From Pseudomonas rhizophila (GTDB taxonomy: Bacteria; Pseudomonadota; Gammaproteobacteria; Pseudomonadales; Pseudomonadaceae): a stretch of DNA of 64,000 nucleotides. Positions 45,349 to 54,597 of the stretch are shown piece after piece; the first letter of the stretch is position 1, and each line of letters opens with the position of its first letter. The stretch lies in assembly GCF_003033885.1 (NCBI RefSeq), contig NZ_CP024081.1:1891980-1955979 (forward strand). The letters run 5' to 3'. Under the pieces are notes generated by a model. That model saw only the letters and a program-made list of their open reading frames with translations. It had not been told where the DNA came from and made no database searches. The translations under genes were made by a program, and so were the position numbers.

Positions 45349-46218
45349 TCAGTTAGCCTCTTTCACCGCACTCAAGAACGCGCACGTGCGCTCCTGCTGC
45401 GGGTTTTCGAAGATCTGCGCCGGAGTGCCCTGTTCGTGGATCTGCCCTTTGTAGAAGAAGCACACCCGGTCGGCGAATTCCCGGGCGAAGCCCATCTGGT
45501 GGGTCACCATCAGCATGGTCAGGTTGTGCTCGGCCCCCAGTTTGCGGATCACATTCAGCACTTCGCCACACAGTTCCGGATCGAGTGCCGAGGTCACTTC
45601 GTCAAACAGCATCACCTTGGGTCGCATCGCCAGCGCCCGGGCAATCGCCACCCGTTGTTGCTGGCCGCCGGACAACTGCGAAGGGTAATGGTCGAGCTTG
45701 CTGCCCAGCCCCACCAGCTCCAGTAAATCGGCGGCGCGCTCCCGGGCTTCCTTCGGATTCATGCCCAGCACCTGCACCGGCGCCTCGATCACGTTTTGCA
45801 GCGCGGTCATGTGGGGAAACAGATTGAAGCTCTGGAACACCATGCCGATCTTGCCGCGCACACGGCGGATGTGCCGGTCGTTGGCCGGCACCAGCACGCC
45901 GTTGCGGTTGGGCATGTGGGTCAGGGAGTCATCTTCGATGCGGATCTGGCCCTGGTCGATGCCTTCCAGGGTCATCAACACCCGCAACAATGTGGACTTG
46001 CCCGAGCCGCTGGGGCCGATGATCGCGACTTTTTCACCGGGCGCGACATCCAGGTTCAGATGGTCGAGCACCGTAAAGCTGCCATAGCTTTTGGTCACGT
46101 CCTGGAAACTCACGATCGGCCGGGACGGTGTCTGATCTTGCATGGCCGGGGCCTCCTGCTGCGACGCCAGCGTGCTGCGCCGGGACAAATCGGTGGGCGA
46201 GGACAGGGGTAAAGTCAT
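45349..46218 (-). CDS. ehuA: Ectoine/hydroxyectoine ABC transporter ATPase
   Basis: A 289-residue ABC ATPase of the polar amino acid type. Walker A is GPSGSGKST, the signature LSGGQQQRVAIARAL, Walker B MLFDEVTSALDP and the switch His in MVTHQMGF. A 25-residue N-terminal extension precedes the domain; an internal ATG (MQDQTPSRP, near 46143) may be the real start, though the first ATG overlaps the ehuD stop as TAATG. It powers ectoine import and is the last gene of ehuBCDA on the minus strand. The name rests on family plus position in the ectoine cluster. Confidence 0.88.
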   Translation of the reverse strand: MTLPLSSPTDLSRRSTLASQQEAPAMQDQTPSRPIVSFQDVTKSYGSFTVLDHLNLDVAPGEKVAIIGPSGSGKSTLLRVLMTLEGIDQGQIRIEDDSLTHMPNRNGVLVPANDRHIRRVRGKIGMVFQSFNLFPHMTALQNVIEAPVQVLGMNPKEARERAADLLELVGLGSKLDHYPSQLSGGQQQRVAIARALAMRPKVMLFDEVTSALDPELCGEVLNVIRKLGAEHNLTMLMVTHQMGFAREFADRVCFFYKGQIHEQGTPAQIFENPQQERTCAFLSAVKEAN

Positions 46219-46874
46219 TAGCGTAGCTCCATGCGCGTTTCAAGGCGCCGTACCAGATAGGCCAAGGCGAGGCTCAGGGCGAGGAAGAACAGGCCGACCA
46301 TGGTGATCGGCTCCAGGTAACGGAAATGCTCGGAGCCGATGTTCTTGGCCTGCTGCATGATTTCCACCACGGTGATCGCCGACAGCACCGGCGTGTCCTT
46401 GAGCATCGCCACCAGGTAATTGCCCAGCGGCGGTATGATCGGCCGCAGCGCCTGGGGCAGGATGATGTTGCGGTAAGCGTTGTACGGAGCGATGTTCAAC
46501 GCCGTCACCGCTTCCCACTGCGCCCGCGGCACCGCGTCGAGGCCGCTGCGATAGACCTCGGCGATGTAGCAGGCGTAGTGCAGGCCGATGCCCAGAATCC
46601 CCACTTGCATGGCCGTCAGGCTCAAGCCGTAGTTAGGCAGCACGTAATAGAGGAAATACACCTGGATCAGCAGCGGCGTACTGCGGATGAACTCGATCAC
46701 GGCGGTGGCCGGCCATGACAGCCAGACTTTTCGGCTGCGCCGACCAATTGCCAGGAACAGCCCCAGGACAATCGCAATCAGAAAGCCGATCAGGGTGATG
46801 CCCACCGTATTGAGCGAGGCGCGCAGCAAGTCCGGCAGGATCTGTGCGGCGTAGGACCAGTCGAACAGGGTCAT
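46218..46874 (-). CDS. ehuD: Ectoine/hydroxyectoine ABC transporter permease
   Basis: A 218-residue permease of the His/Glu/Gln type with about five membrane helices. The EAA loop that contacts the ATPase is seen as AVPRAQWEAVTALNIAPYNA. LLRASLNTVGITLIGFLIAI marks the first helix. It overlaps ehuC by ATGA (46871-46874) and ehuA by one base, so the three are translationally coupled. With EhuC it should form the membrane channel. Confidence 0.9.
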   Translation of the reverse strand: MTLFDWSYAAQILPDLLRASLNTVGITLIGFLIAIVLGLFLAIGRRSRKVWLSWPATAVIEFIRSTPLLIQVYFLYYVLPNYGLSLTAMQVGILGIGLHYACYIAEVYRSGLDAVPRAQWEAVTALNIAPYNAYRNIILPQALRPIIPPLGNYLVAMLKDTPVLSAITVVEIMQQAKNIGSEHFRYLEPITMVGLFFLALSLALAYLVRRLETRMELR

Positions 46875-47530
46875 GACAGACCTCCACGCATCCGGCCCCG
46901 GCTCAGTCGTCGTTCGACATGGCGCATACCCAGGTTAATGGCCTGGGCGAGGATGAAATACATCACCAGCGCCAGGCTGAAGATCTCCAGGGTCTGGAAG
47001 GTTGCCTGATCCAGCTGCCGCGCGCGGAAGCTCAGGTCGGACAACGTGATCAACGACACCAGTGACGTGTTCTTCAGCAATTCGATCAGCAGGTTGGTGC
47101 CCGGTGGGATCGCCGCCAGCAGGGCCTGGGGCAGGATGATCCGCTTGAAGCGCTTGAAGCCGCTGAAATTCAGCGCCGTGCACGCTTCGTATTGCCCCTT
47201 GGCCACCGAGCTGATGGCGCCGCGCATGACTTCGGCACCATAAGCGCCGATGTGCAGGCCCAGGCCGACAATCGCCACAGCATAGGGGCTCAACTCAACG
47301 TTGAACGGCGGCAGTGGCAGCACGAAGAACAACCAGAACAACTGCACCAGCAGCGACGTGCCACGAAACACTTCGATGTAGGTGATGGAAAACCAGCGCA
47401 GCGCTCGCCACGGTGACAGTCGCCCCAAGGCCGCCAGGACCGCGGCGACGATCGCCAGCAGCGAGCCGAGAAAGGTCACCTGAAGCGTGACCCAGGCCCC
47501 TTGAATTAATAACGGAAGTAATTCGCCCAT
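46871..47530 (-). CDS. ehuC: Ectoine/hydroxyectoine ABC transporter permease
   Basis: A 219-residue permease with about five membrane helices (LLIQGAWVTLQVTFLGSLLA, TYIEVFRGTSLLVQLFWLFF). The EAA loop is SSVAKGQYEACTALNFSGFK. It is the partner of EhuD and follows the binding protein gene ehuB after 66 bp. ATG 47530 has only a weak Shine-Dalgarno. Confidence 0.9.
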   Translation of the reverse strand: MGELLPLLIQGAWVTLQVTFLGSLLAIVAAVLAALGRLSPWRALRWFSITYIEVFRGTSLLVQLFWLFFVLPLPPFNVELSPYAVAIVGLGLHIGAYGAEVMRGAISSVAKGQYEACTALNFSGFKRFKRIILPQALLAAIPPGTNLLIELLKNTSLVSLITLSDLSFRARQLDQATFQTLEIFSLALVMYFILAQAINLGMRHVERRLSRGRMRGGLS

Positions 47531-47596
47531 GGTTCAACCCGATATCCGATGAAGCAGGGAACAGGCATCACGCACTGCGCGTCATGCCCGTTTCGG

Positions 47597-48454
47597 CTAT
47601 GGCTGAGCGCAGAGCTCGGCCGCGGTTTTGCTGGTCACGTTGGACTTGTCGAAACCGAACGGCGCAACGGCCTTGAGGTGTTCTTCAGAGCCTAGCCATT
47701 TCTTCAGCTCGGCATTGACGGCATCGCGCAGGTCTTTGTCTTCGGGGCGGAAGGCGAGGGCGCCGTAGCCGATGTGCGACGGGTCGTCCTTGAACTCGGT
47801 CATCGCCTCAACCTTGTCACCGCCCTTGCTGGCCAGGCCCTTCATGGTCAGTTGCGTGCCGACGGCAGCGTCCGCCCGACCGGCGCGCACCGCTTGCAAC
47901 TGCGCGGTGGTGTCGGGGACCTGAAGGATCTGCTCATCCTTGACCCCGGAATCCCGGGCGTACGCCAGGTTCACCGTACCGGCCATGATTGCCAGCTTCA
48001 CGTCCGGTTGTTTGGCGATGTCTTCATAGCTGTGCAGTTGCTTGGGATTGCCCTTGGCCACGAGCAGGGCATCGGGCAACTGGTATTGCGGATCGGTGAA
48101 CAATACCTGCTTGCAGCGCGCCGGCGTGATGTACATCCCGGCGGCAATCACATCGAATCGGCCGGCGCGCAGGCCGGGAATCAGCGAGCCCCATTCGGTG
48201 AGCACGCCGTTGACCTGCTTGATGCCCATCTTGGCGAAGATGATCTTGGCGATTTCCGGTGATTCACCGGTAACGGTGCCGTCGGTTTCGGTAAAGGCGA
48301 ACGGCGTTTCGTTGGCGTAGCCGATCCGGATGCTGCTGTTGCTTTTGACGGTATCGAGGGTGGCGGCGTGAACGCTGCCAGCCAGGCCAAGTACGGCACA
48401 AGTCATTAAGAGCCGACGCAGGGGCGCGCATGTGGCGGGAAGGAAATTGCTCAT
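47597..48454 (-). CDS. ehuB: Ectoine/hydroxyectoine substrate-binding protein
   Basis: A 285-residue periplasmic binding protein with a signal peptide (AVLGLAGSVHA, cleavage near residue 30). The SBP_bac_3 domain has IRIGYANETPFAFTETDGTV and GLRAGRFDVIAAGMYITPAR, with several aromatic residues positioned as in EhuB proteins, where they box the ectoine ring by cation-pi contact. ATG 48454 has GGAG upstream. It is the first gene of the importer operon and divergent from enuR across 290 bp. Confidence 0.9.
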   Translation of the reverse strand: MSNFLPATCAPLRRLLMTCAVLGLAGSVHAATLDTVKSNSSIRIGYANETPFAFTETDGTVTGESPEIAKIIFAKMGIKQVNGVLTEWGSLIPGLRAGRFDVIAAGMYITPARCKQVLFTDPQYQLPDALLVAKGNPKQLHSYEDIAKQPDVKLAIMAGTVNLAYARDSGVKDEQILQVPDTTAQLQAVRAGRADAAVGTQLTMKGLASKGGDKVEAMTEFKDDPSHIGYGALAFRPEDKDLRDAVNAELKKWLGSEEHLKAVAPFGFDKSNVTSKTAAELCAQP

Positions 48455-48640
48455 CGGTAAAATCTCCTGTTTCTTGTGGATCCGTCGTTTGACGGCTCTG
48501 TGGTAGGAGGCAGTGTTACAAGAGCAAAGCGTACAGCGGCTGATCCGGCCTTGGCCTGGAATCGGGAACGGCGCCGGTACAGGTCGATCCGGCTTTTTTG
48601 TCGGGGTGGTGAACCCGCCTGGATGACAACCTTGGACCGA

Positions 48641-48669
48641 GCATACAAAAGCCCCGGCACCGATTGTAT
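48641..48669. promoter_or_regulatory. Inverted repeat between ehuB and enuR
   Basis: GCATACAA at 48641-48648 faces TTGTAT at 48664-48669, 15 bp apart. It abuts the candidate EnuR operator at 48668 and may be part of a larger control region for the divergent promoters. Confidence 0.35.
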
Positions 48670-48683
48670 TGCACTAGGACAAT
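48668..48683. promoter_or_regulatory. Candidate EnuR operator, ehu/enuR copy
   Basis: ATTGCACTAGGACAAT is a quasi-palindrome (ATTG-N2-CTAG-N2-CAAT) 61 bp before the enuR ATG. A close copy, ATTGCCCTAGTACATT, lies at the same distance before eutB (50279-50294). Confidence 0.55.
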
Positions 48684-48744
48684 TGCTTTGTCGCCGTTGC
48701 CGCGGGATGCTGTGCGCACCAGAACACACGCGGGTTGCAGTGTC

Positions 48745-50139
48745 ATGGAAAAGTGGAAATCAGCCTTGGACGCGGCCCGTAGCGGTGAGTCCAAATACAA
48801 GATTCTGGTACAGGCCATTGCTGACGATATCGAGCAGGGCGCCCTGGCCAATGACCAACGCCTGCCGCCGCAACGGCAAGTGGCCGACGCCATGGGCATC
48901 AGCGTGCAGACCGTTACTAATGCCTACAAGGAGCTGGAGCGCCAAGGGCTGGTGCGCTGTGAAGTGGGGCGCGGCAGCTTCGTTTCGCGACGCATGAGTG
49001 ATCGGGTCGCGACCTACATCCTCGACAGCCCCGAGCGAGCGCTGGTGGACTTTTCCATCACGCGAATCATGCACACCCGCGAGCACGACCAGTTCTGGCG
49101 CGACACCTGCCTTCAATTGAGCACCGAAGAAGATCAGCCGTGGATTCATGCTTTTCGTCCGATCGCAGGTTTTGAATCCCATCGCGAAGCGGCCGCCCAA
49201 TGGATCGGCCGCCAGAGGTTGAAGGTTGATCGCAACGACATATTGATCACCAACGGCGCAGCCCATGGGATCTTCCTTGCTCTTGCTTCCCTGGCCGGCC
49301 CCGATGATGTGGTGCTCTGCGAAGGGGTGACCGACCACGGGGTGATCGGCAATTCCCAGGTGCTGGGTTTCACCCTCAAGGGCCTGGAGATGGATCGCTA
49401 TGGCATCGACCCTGAACACTTCGAGGACATGTGCAGCAACGAGCGCATCACCGCGCTGGTGTGCACGCCGAACCTGAACAACCCCACCACCAGCCTGATG
49501 CCCGACACCCGCCGGCGGGAAATCGCCGAGATTGCCCGGCGCTTTGGTGTGCACATCATCGAAGATGACGTATACGGTCCGCTGCTGGACGAGCGCCGTG
49601 CGCCGCCCATCAGCCACTACCTGCCGGAGCTGTCGTTCTATTGCACCAGCATGACCAAGTCGGTGCTCACGGGGCTGCGCATCGGTTATCTGGTGGTGCC
49701 CAAGCGCCTGGCGCTACGCACCGAGAGCATCCTGCGGGTCAACAGCTGGATGGCCACGCCCATGGTCTCGGAGATCGCCGCCCGCTGGATTCGCGATGGC
49801 CGCGCCGAGTCGCTGGTGCAGCTGCAACGACGGCTGTTGGCCGGGCGGCAGGCGATGGTGACCGAGTACATGGGCGAGCATCTGCTGGGCCAGCATCCTC
49901 ACGCCTTGAATGCCTGGATAGGCATCCCACCCCGGTGGGAGGTGGACAGCCTGGTGCGGGCGCTGCGGCACAAACACATCGCCGTGACCTCTCCCGACCC
50001 GTTCACCGTGCGCGGCACCCCCAAACCTCGTGCGGTGCGAGTATGCGTAGGCGCCGAATGCAGCGATGAGGAAATGCGCCATGCGCTGATCGGCATGCGC
50101 GAGATGTTTGACCAGTATCCGCAGGTGCATGATTTTTAA
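48745..50139 (+). CDS. enuR: MocR/GabR-type regulator of ectoine catabolism
   Basis: A 464-residue MocR regulator. A GntR winged helix-turn-helix is at about 10-80 (PPQRQVADAMGISVQTVTNA) and a fold-type I aminotransferase-like domain at about 110-460. Its PLP lysine is Lys305 in CTSMTKSVLTGLRIGY. In other proteobacteria EnuR represses ectoine catabolism and is released by diaminobutyrate-type intermediates that react with its PLP. The start at ATG 48745 gives the usual N-terminus; the open frame to 48664 would run through the operator. It lies between the divergent importer operon and the catabolic genes. Confidence 0.9.
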   Translation: MEKWKSALDAARSGESKYKILVQAIADDIEQGALANDQRLPPQRQVADAMGISVQTVTNAYKELERQGLVRCEVGRGSFVSRRMSDRVATYILDSPERALVDFSITRIMHTREHDQFWRDTCLQLSTEEDQPWIHAFRPIAGFESHREAAAQWIGRQRLKVDRNDILITNGAAHGIFLALASLAGPDDVVLCEGVTDHGVIGNSQVLGFTLKGLEMDRYGIDPEHFEDMCSNERITALVCTPNLNNPTTSLMPDTRRREIAEIARRFGVHIIEDDVYGPLLDERRAPPISHYLPELSFYCTSMTKSVLTGLRIGYLVVPKRLALRTESILRVNSWMATPMVSEIAARWIRDGRAESLVQLQRRLLAGRQAMVTEYMGEHLLGQHPHALNAWIGIPPRWEVDSLVRALRHKHIAVTSPDPFTVRGTPKPRAVRVCVGAECSDEEMRHALIGMREMFDQYPQVHDF

Positions 50140-50141
50140 CT

Positions 50142-50230
50142 GTGGGAGCGAGCCTGCTCGCGATAGCGGCGTAACAGCCAACAGAAACTGTGGCTGTACT
50201 GTCTCCATCGCGAGCAGGCTCGCTCCCACA
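50142..50230. repeat. REP pair (REPIN)
   Basis: GTGGGAGCGAGCCTGCTCGC at 50142 onward faces CATCGCGAGCAGGCTCGCTC ending near 50229. It lies between enuR and the eutB promoter and so marks them as separate transcripts. Confidence 0.9.
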
Positions 50231-50278
50231 GGGGATTTGTAGTGGTCGAGGATTTGGGGCCGGACAATCATTGATTAA

Positions 50279-50294
50279 ATTGCCCTAGTACATT
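50279..50294. promoter_or_regulatory. Candidate EnuR operator, eutB copy
   Basis: ATTGCCCTAGTACATT lies 58 bp before the eutB start and matches the site upstream of enuR at 12 of 16 positions, including the central CTAG. A weaker TGCCCTAG copy sits before doeC at 55342-55349. Confidence 0.55.
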
Positions 50295-50352
50295 CATCAC
50301 CACAATCCAGCCCTCTTAGACTGCGCCCAACACATCAGCTCGGGACGCGGTC

Positions 50353-51324
50353 ATGGCAGTGTTGCAGCTACAGGATGTCTACCTCGCTCGCCAGCGCATC
50401 GAATCGCTGGTGCGGCGTACGCCCATGGAGCATTCCCCCAGCCTGTCACGGCTGATGGGGGTGGCGGTGTACCTCAAGCTTGAATCCCTGCAAATCACCG
50501 GCAGCTTCAAATTGCGTGGTGCGAGCAATGCCGTGGCCCAGCTCAGCCCCGAGCAAAAGGCCCTCGGCGTGGTCACCGCTTCGACCGGCAATCATGGTCG
50601 GGCGCTGGCCCATGCCGCTTCGCAACAAGGCGTCAAGGCGATTGTCTGCCTGTCGAACCTGGTGCCGGCCAACAAGGTCCAGGCGATCCGCGACCTCGGC
50701 GCGCAGGTGTGCATCGTCGGCCAGTCCCAGGACGATGCCCAGCGCGAAGCCGAACGCATCGCCAGAGAGCAGGGTGCGACCTTTCTGCCGCCCTTCGACC
50801 ATCCAGCGATCATCGCCGGCCAGGGCACCCTCGGCCTGGAGATCCTCGAACAACAGCCGGATGTGGCCCAGGTGCTGGTGCCGTTGTCCGGTGGCGGCCT
50901 GTTCGCCGGCGTGGCGCTGGCGCTCAAAAGTGCGAATCCGGCGATTCAGGTGCATGGCATCAGCATGGCCCGAGGCGCCGCCATGGGCGCCAGCCTCGCC
51001 GCCGGGCATCCGGTGGAAGTCGAGGAGTTGCCCACTCTGGCGGACTCCCTCGGCGGCGGCATCGGCCTGGACAACCGCTACACCTTCGACATGACCCGGC
51101 AACTGAGCGATGACCTGCACCTGCTTTCAGAAGCTTCCATCGCCAATGCCTTGCGCCACGCCTATCACGAGGAACGCCTGGTGCTTGAGGGCGCTGCCGT
51201 GGTGGGTATTGCCGCTTTGCTCGACGGCCTGATCGAACCGCGCGGCCCCATTGTGCTGGTGATCAGCGGGCGCAACGTCGACACCGAACAACATGCCCGC
51301 GTGATCGCCGGGGCCCCTCAATAA
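50353..51324 (+). CDS. eutB: Hydroxyectoine utilisation dehydratase EutB
   Basis: A 323-residue PLP enzyme of the threonine/serine dehydratase family. The PLP lysine is Lys53 in GSFKLRGASNA, and the glycine-rich loop is LVPLSGGGLFAG. EutB with EutC is thought to convert 5-hydroxyectoine toward ectoine before hydrolysis. Its position at the head of eutB-eutC-doeA-doeB, rather than in isoleucine synthesis, supports this name. The Shine-Dalgarno is weak. EutA, which often accompanies EutBC, is absent from the window. Confidence 0.9.
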   Translation: MAVLQLQDVYLARQRIESLVRRTPMEHSPSLSRLMGVAVYLKLESLQITGSFKLRGASNAVAQLSPEQKALGVVTASTGNHGRALAHAASQQGVKAIVCLSNLVPANKVQAIRDLGAQVCIVGQSQDDAQREAERIAREQGATFLPPFDHPAIIAGQGTLGLEILEQQPDVAQVLVPLSGGGLFAGVALALKSANPAIQVHGISMARGAAMGASLAAGHPVEVEELPTLADSLGGGIGLDNRYTFDMTRQLSDDLHLLSEASIANALRHAYHEERLVLEGAAVVGIAALLDGLIEPRGPIVLVISGRNVDTEQHARVIAGAPQ

Positions 51325-51348
51325 CCTTCAGCCGCAACGGAGCCAGCC

Positions 51349-52341
51349 ATGAGTGAAGTCACCCTATTGAGCGAAGCGGATCTGCGCAGTTGCGTGGCCC
51401 TCGACTTGCCCAGCATCGACGCCATCGAGCAGGCCTTTGTGCTGCTGGCAACGGCAGCCGTGGCGATGCCGCCGATCCTGCGGCTGGACATCCCCGAACA
51501 TAACGGTGAGGTGGATGTGAAGACCGCTTACCTGCCGGGTCTGGAGCGGTTTGCGATCAAAGTCAGCCCAGGCTTTTTCGATAATCCGAAACTCGGCCTG
51601 CCCAGCCTCAACGGCATGATGATGCTGTTGTCGGCGCGCACCGGTTTGCTCGAGGCGCTGTTACTCGACAACGGCTACCTCACTGCCGTGCGCACGGCCG
51701 CGGCCGGGGCGGTGGCGGCGCGCTGCCTGTCCCGCCCGCAGAGCCGCAGTGTCGCGTTGATCGGCGCTGGCGAGCAGGCCGCGTTGCAGCTTCAGGCACT
51801 GCGTCTGGTGCGGCCCATCGAGGAGGTGCGGGTCTGGGCTCGCGATGCCCAAAAGGCCCAGGCCTTCAGTGCCGAACTGGCACGTGAGACGGGGCTTTCG
51901 GTGACACCGTGCGCAACGCTCGACGCCGCGCTGGAAGGTGTGGACATCGCCATTACCTGCACACCCAGTCGTGAGCCGCTGATCGAGTCCCGGCATCTGC
52001 ATCCCGGCCTGCATATCACGGCGATGGGCTCGGACGCGGAGCACAAGAACGAGATTTGTCCGCAAGCCCTGGCGGCAGTCGACTGCTACGTCGCTGATCG
52101 CCTGAGCCAGACCCGCGTACTCGGCGAATTGCATCACGCCCTGGCGGCCGGTGTCGTCGGCGATGAGTCGGCGTTGCTGGAGCTGGGCCAGGTACTGGCG
52201 GGGCAGCGGGCCGGGCGGACCGATGAGGCGCAAGTCACCTTGTGCGACCTCACCGGCACCGGCGCCCAGGACACCGCCATCGCCAACCTGGCCTTTGAGC
52301 GGGCGCGGGCGGCAGGCAAGGGTTTCCCATTCGGTCGTTGA
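51349..52341 (+). CDS. eutC: Ectoine utilisation protein EutC (ornithine cyclodeaminase family)
   Basis: A 330-residue NAD-dependent enzyme of the ornithine cyclodeaminase/alanine dehydrogenase family. The Rossmann motif is VALIGAGEQAALQLQAL near residue 127. DVKTAYLPG and LDNGYLTAVRTAAAGAVAAR are typical of the family. With EutB it should handle hydroxyectoine. It starts 24 bp after eutB and ends 41 bp before doeA, in one operon. Confidence 0.9.
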   Translation: MSEVTLLSEADLRSCVALDLPSIDAIEQAFVLLATAAVAMPPILRLDIPEHNGEVDVKTAYLPGLERFAIKVSPGFFDNPKLGLPSLNGMMMLLSARTGLLEALLLDNGYLTAVRTAAAGAVAARCLSRPQSRSVALIGAGEQAALQLQALRLVRPIEEVRVWARDAQKAQAFSAELARETGLSVTPCATLDAALEGVDIAITCTPSREPLIESRHLHPGLHITAMGSDAEHKNEICPQALAAVDCYVADRLSQTRVLGELHHALAAGVVGDESALLELGQVLAGQRAGRTDEAQVTLCDLTGTGAQDTAIANLAFERARAAGKGFPFGR

Positions 52342-52382
52342 CCGATCTTTTATTCGTGCGTCATTGATCAGAGGGCAGGTGG

Positions 52383-53573
52383 ATGTCAGAGATAGTCGTC
52401 AATCTTCCGTTCCAGCGGGAGGAATACGCCCAGCGCCTGGCGAAGGTCCGTGTGGCCATGCAGGTTCAGGGCCTGGAGCTGTTGCTGGTCACCGATCCGT
52501 CGAACATGGCCTGGCTCACCGGCTACGACGGTTGGTCGTTCTACGTACACCAGTGCGTGCTGCTGGCGCTGGACGGCGAGCCCGTGTGGTTCGGTCGCGG
52601 CCAGGATGCCAACGGTGCCAAACGCACGGTGTTCATGCAGGCCGAGAATATCGTCGGCTACCCGGACATCTACGTGCAGTCGCGCGAACGCCATCCCATG
52701 GACTACCTGTCCCGGGAAGTGATCAGCGCTCGTGGCTGGGGCGCGCTGACCATCGGCGTGGAGATGGACAACTACTACTTCAGCGCCGCCGCATACCTGT
52801 CGCTGCAAAAACATTTGCCGCAGGCCAAACTGGTGGACGCGGTGGGCCTGGTGAACTGGCAGCGGGCGGTTAAGTCCCCCCAGGAAATCGCCTACATGCG
52901 CATCGCCGCGCGCATCGTCGAGAACATGCACGCTCGGATTCTGGAGCGGATCGAGCCGGGTATGCGCAAGAACGAACTGGTGGCCGAGATCTACAGCAGC
53001 GGCATCCTTGGGGCCGATGGTCATGGCGGCGATTACCCGGCCATCGTGCCCTTGCTGCCCACTGGTGCCGACGCCAGCGCGCCGCACCTGACCTGGGACG
53101 ACTCGCCGTTCGAGAAGGGCGCCGGGACTTTTTTCGAGATTGCCGGTTGCTACAAGCGTTACCACTGCCCGCTGTCACGCACCATCTACCTGGGCAAGCC
53201 GCCGCAGCATTTTCTCGACGGCGAAAAAGCCGTGGTCGAGGGCATCGCCGCCGGCCTGGACGCGGCCAAGCCGGGCAACACCACGGGCGACATCGCCGTG
53301 GCGTTTTTCAAAGTGCTGGAGAAGTTCGGCATCCACAAGGACAGCCGTTGCGGCTACCCGATCGGTATCAGTTACCCACCGGATTGGGGCGAGCGCACCA
53401 TGAGCCTGCGCCCCGGTGACACCAGCGTGTTGCAGCCGGGCATGACGTTCCACTTCATGCCGGGATTGTGGATGGACGATTGGGGCCTGGAAATCACCGA
53501 AAGCATCCTGATCACCGAAACCGGCGTCGAGATGCTGTGCAACGTGCCTCGTCAATTGTTCGTGAAGGATTGA
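52383..53573 (+). CDS. doeA: Ectoine hydrolase
   Basis: A 396-residue protein of the M24 creatinase/prolidase-like fold. It opens the ectoine ring to N-alpha-acetyl-diaminobutyrate. The creatinase N-domain covers about 1-160 (LLLVTDPSNMAWLTGYDGWS) and the pita-bread domain 165-396. Metal ligands of aminopeptidases are not kept: the usual first Asp is Glu in FEIAG and the next Asp region reads YHCPLSRT, fitting a metal-independent hydrolase. It is followed by doeB after 3 bp. Also called EutD in rhizobia. Confidence 0.93.
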   Translation: MSEIVVNLPFQREEYAQRLAKVRVAMQVQGLELLLVTDPSNMAWLTGYDGWSFYVHQCVLLALDGEPVWFGRGQDANGAKRTVFMQAENIVGYPDIYVQSRERHPMDYLSREVISARGWGALTIGVEMDNYYFSAAAYLSLQKHLPQAKLVDAVGLVNWQRAVKSPQEIAYMRIAARIVENMHARILERIEPGMRKNELVAEIYSSGILGADGHGGDYPAIVPLLPTGADASAPHLTWDDSPFEKGAGTFFEIAGCYKRYHCPLSRTIYLGKPPQHFLDGEKAVVEGIAAGLDAAKPGNTTGDIAVAFFKVLEKFGIHKDSRCGYPIGISYPPDWGERTMSLRPGDTSVLQPGMTFHFMPGLWMDDWGLEITESILITETGVEMLCNVPRQLFVKD

Positions 53574-53576
53574 GCC

Positions 53577-54578
53577 ATGACTGACTTGCCTGCCAATCCC
53601 ATCAGCGCCACGGTCGATTTCACCCGCGAGGGCGTACAGCACGGTTTCCTCAAACTGCCGTATTCGCGAGACGATTCGGCCTGGGGCGCGGTGATGATTC
53701 CCATCACCGTGATCCAGCGCGGCAGCGGCCCGACGGCGTTGCTCAGTGGTGGCAACCACGGCGATGAGTACGAAGGCCCGGTAGCCCTGAGCAAGCTGGC
53801 ACAACGGTTGACCGCGCAAGAGGTGAGCGGAAGGGTGATTATCGTGCCGTTCATGAACACCCCGGCGTTCCATGCCGCACGCCGGACTTCGCCCATCGAC
53901 AAGGGCAATCTCAACCGCAGTTTTCCCGGCAAGCCGGACGGTACCGTCACTGAGAAAATCGCTGACTATTTCAACCGTACGTTGCTGCCTTTGGCCGACA
54001 TCGTCCTGGACATCCACTCCGGTGGCCGGACCCTGGACTTCCTGCCGTTCGCCGCCTGCCACGTGTTGCCGGACAAGCAGCAACAGGCCCGTTGCGAGGC
54101 GGGGATGCTGGCGTTCAATGCGCCGTATTGCATGCGCATGCTGGAACTGGACGCCGGGGCGATGTACGACACTGCCGCCGAATCCCAGGGCAAGGTGTTT
54201 GTCACCACCGAACTGGGCGGTGGCGGCTCATCGACGGCCCGCAGCGTGGCGATTGCCGAGCGCGGCGTACGCAATCTGCTGATCCACGCCGGCATCCTGC
54301 GCGGCGAAATCGAGCTACAGCCATCGATGATGCTCGACATGCCCGATGCCAGTTGCTTCATCGCCAGCGAACACGACGGCCTGCTGGAAATGTGCCGCGA
54401 CCTGGGAGAACACGTGACCCTGGGCGAGGTGGTGGCGCGTATTTACGACGCCACCCGCAGCGGCGTCGCCCCCATCGAATACCGCGCCGCCCGCAGCGGA
54501 CTGCTGGCGGCCCGGCACTTTCCGGGGCTGGTGCGATGTGGCGATACCTTGGCAGTGATTGCGGATGTGTTGGCGTGA
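53577..54578 (+). CDS. doeB: N2-acetyl-L-2,4-diaminobutanoate deacetylase
   Basis: A 333-residue zinc enzyme of the succinylglutamate desuccinylase/aspartoacylase family. The zinc motif is GGNHGDEYEGP, with His and Glu, and the third ligand is the His in DIHSGGRTLDFLP. It removes acetate from acetyl-diaminobutyrate, the product of DoeA, leaving L-2,4-diaminobutyrate. It is the last gene of eutB-eutC-doeA-doeB and is followed by a long inverted repeat. Confidence 0.93.
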   Translation: MTDLPANPISATVDFTREGVQHGFLKLPYSRDDSAWGAVMIPITVIQRGSGPTALLSGGNHGDEYEGPVALSKLAQRLTAQEVSGRVIIVPFMNTPAFHAARRTSPIDKGNLNRSFPGKPDGTVTEKIADYFNRTLLPLADIVLDIHSGGRTLDFLPFAACHVLPDKQQQARCEAGMLAFNAPYCMRMLELDAGAMYDTAAESQGKVFVTTELGGGGSSTARSVAIAERGVRNLLIHAGILRGEIELQPSMMLDMPDASCFIASEHDGLLEMCRDLGEHVTLGEVVARIYDATRSGVAPIEYRAARSGLLAARHFPGLVRCGDTLAVIADVLA

Positions 54579-54597
54579 GTCGGGTTGGGCACTGAAC

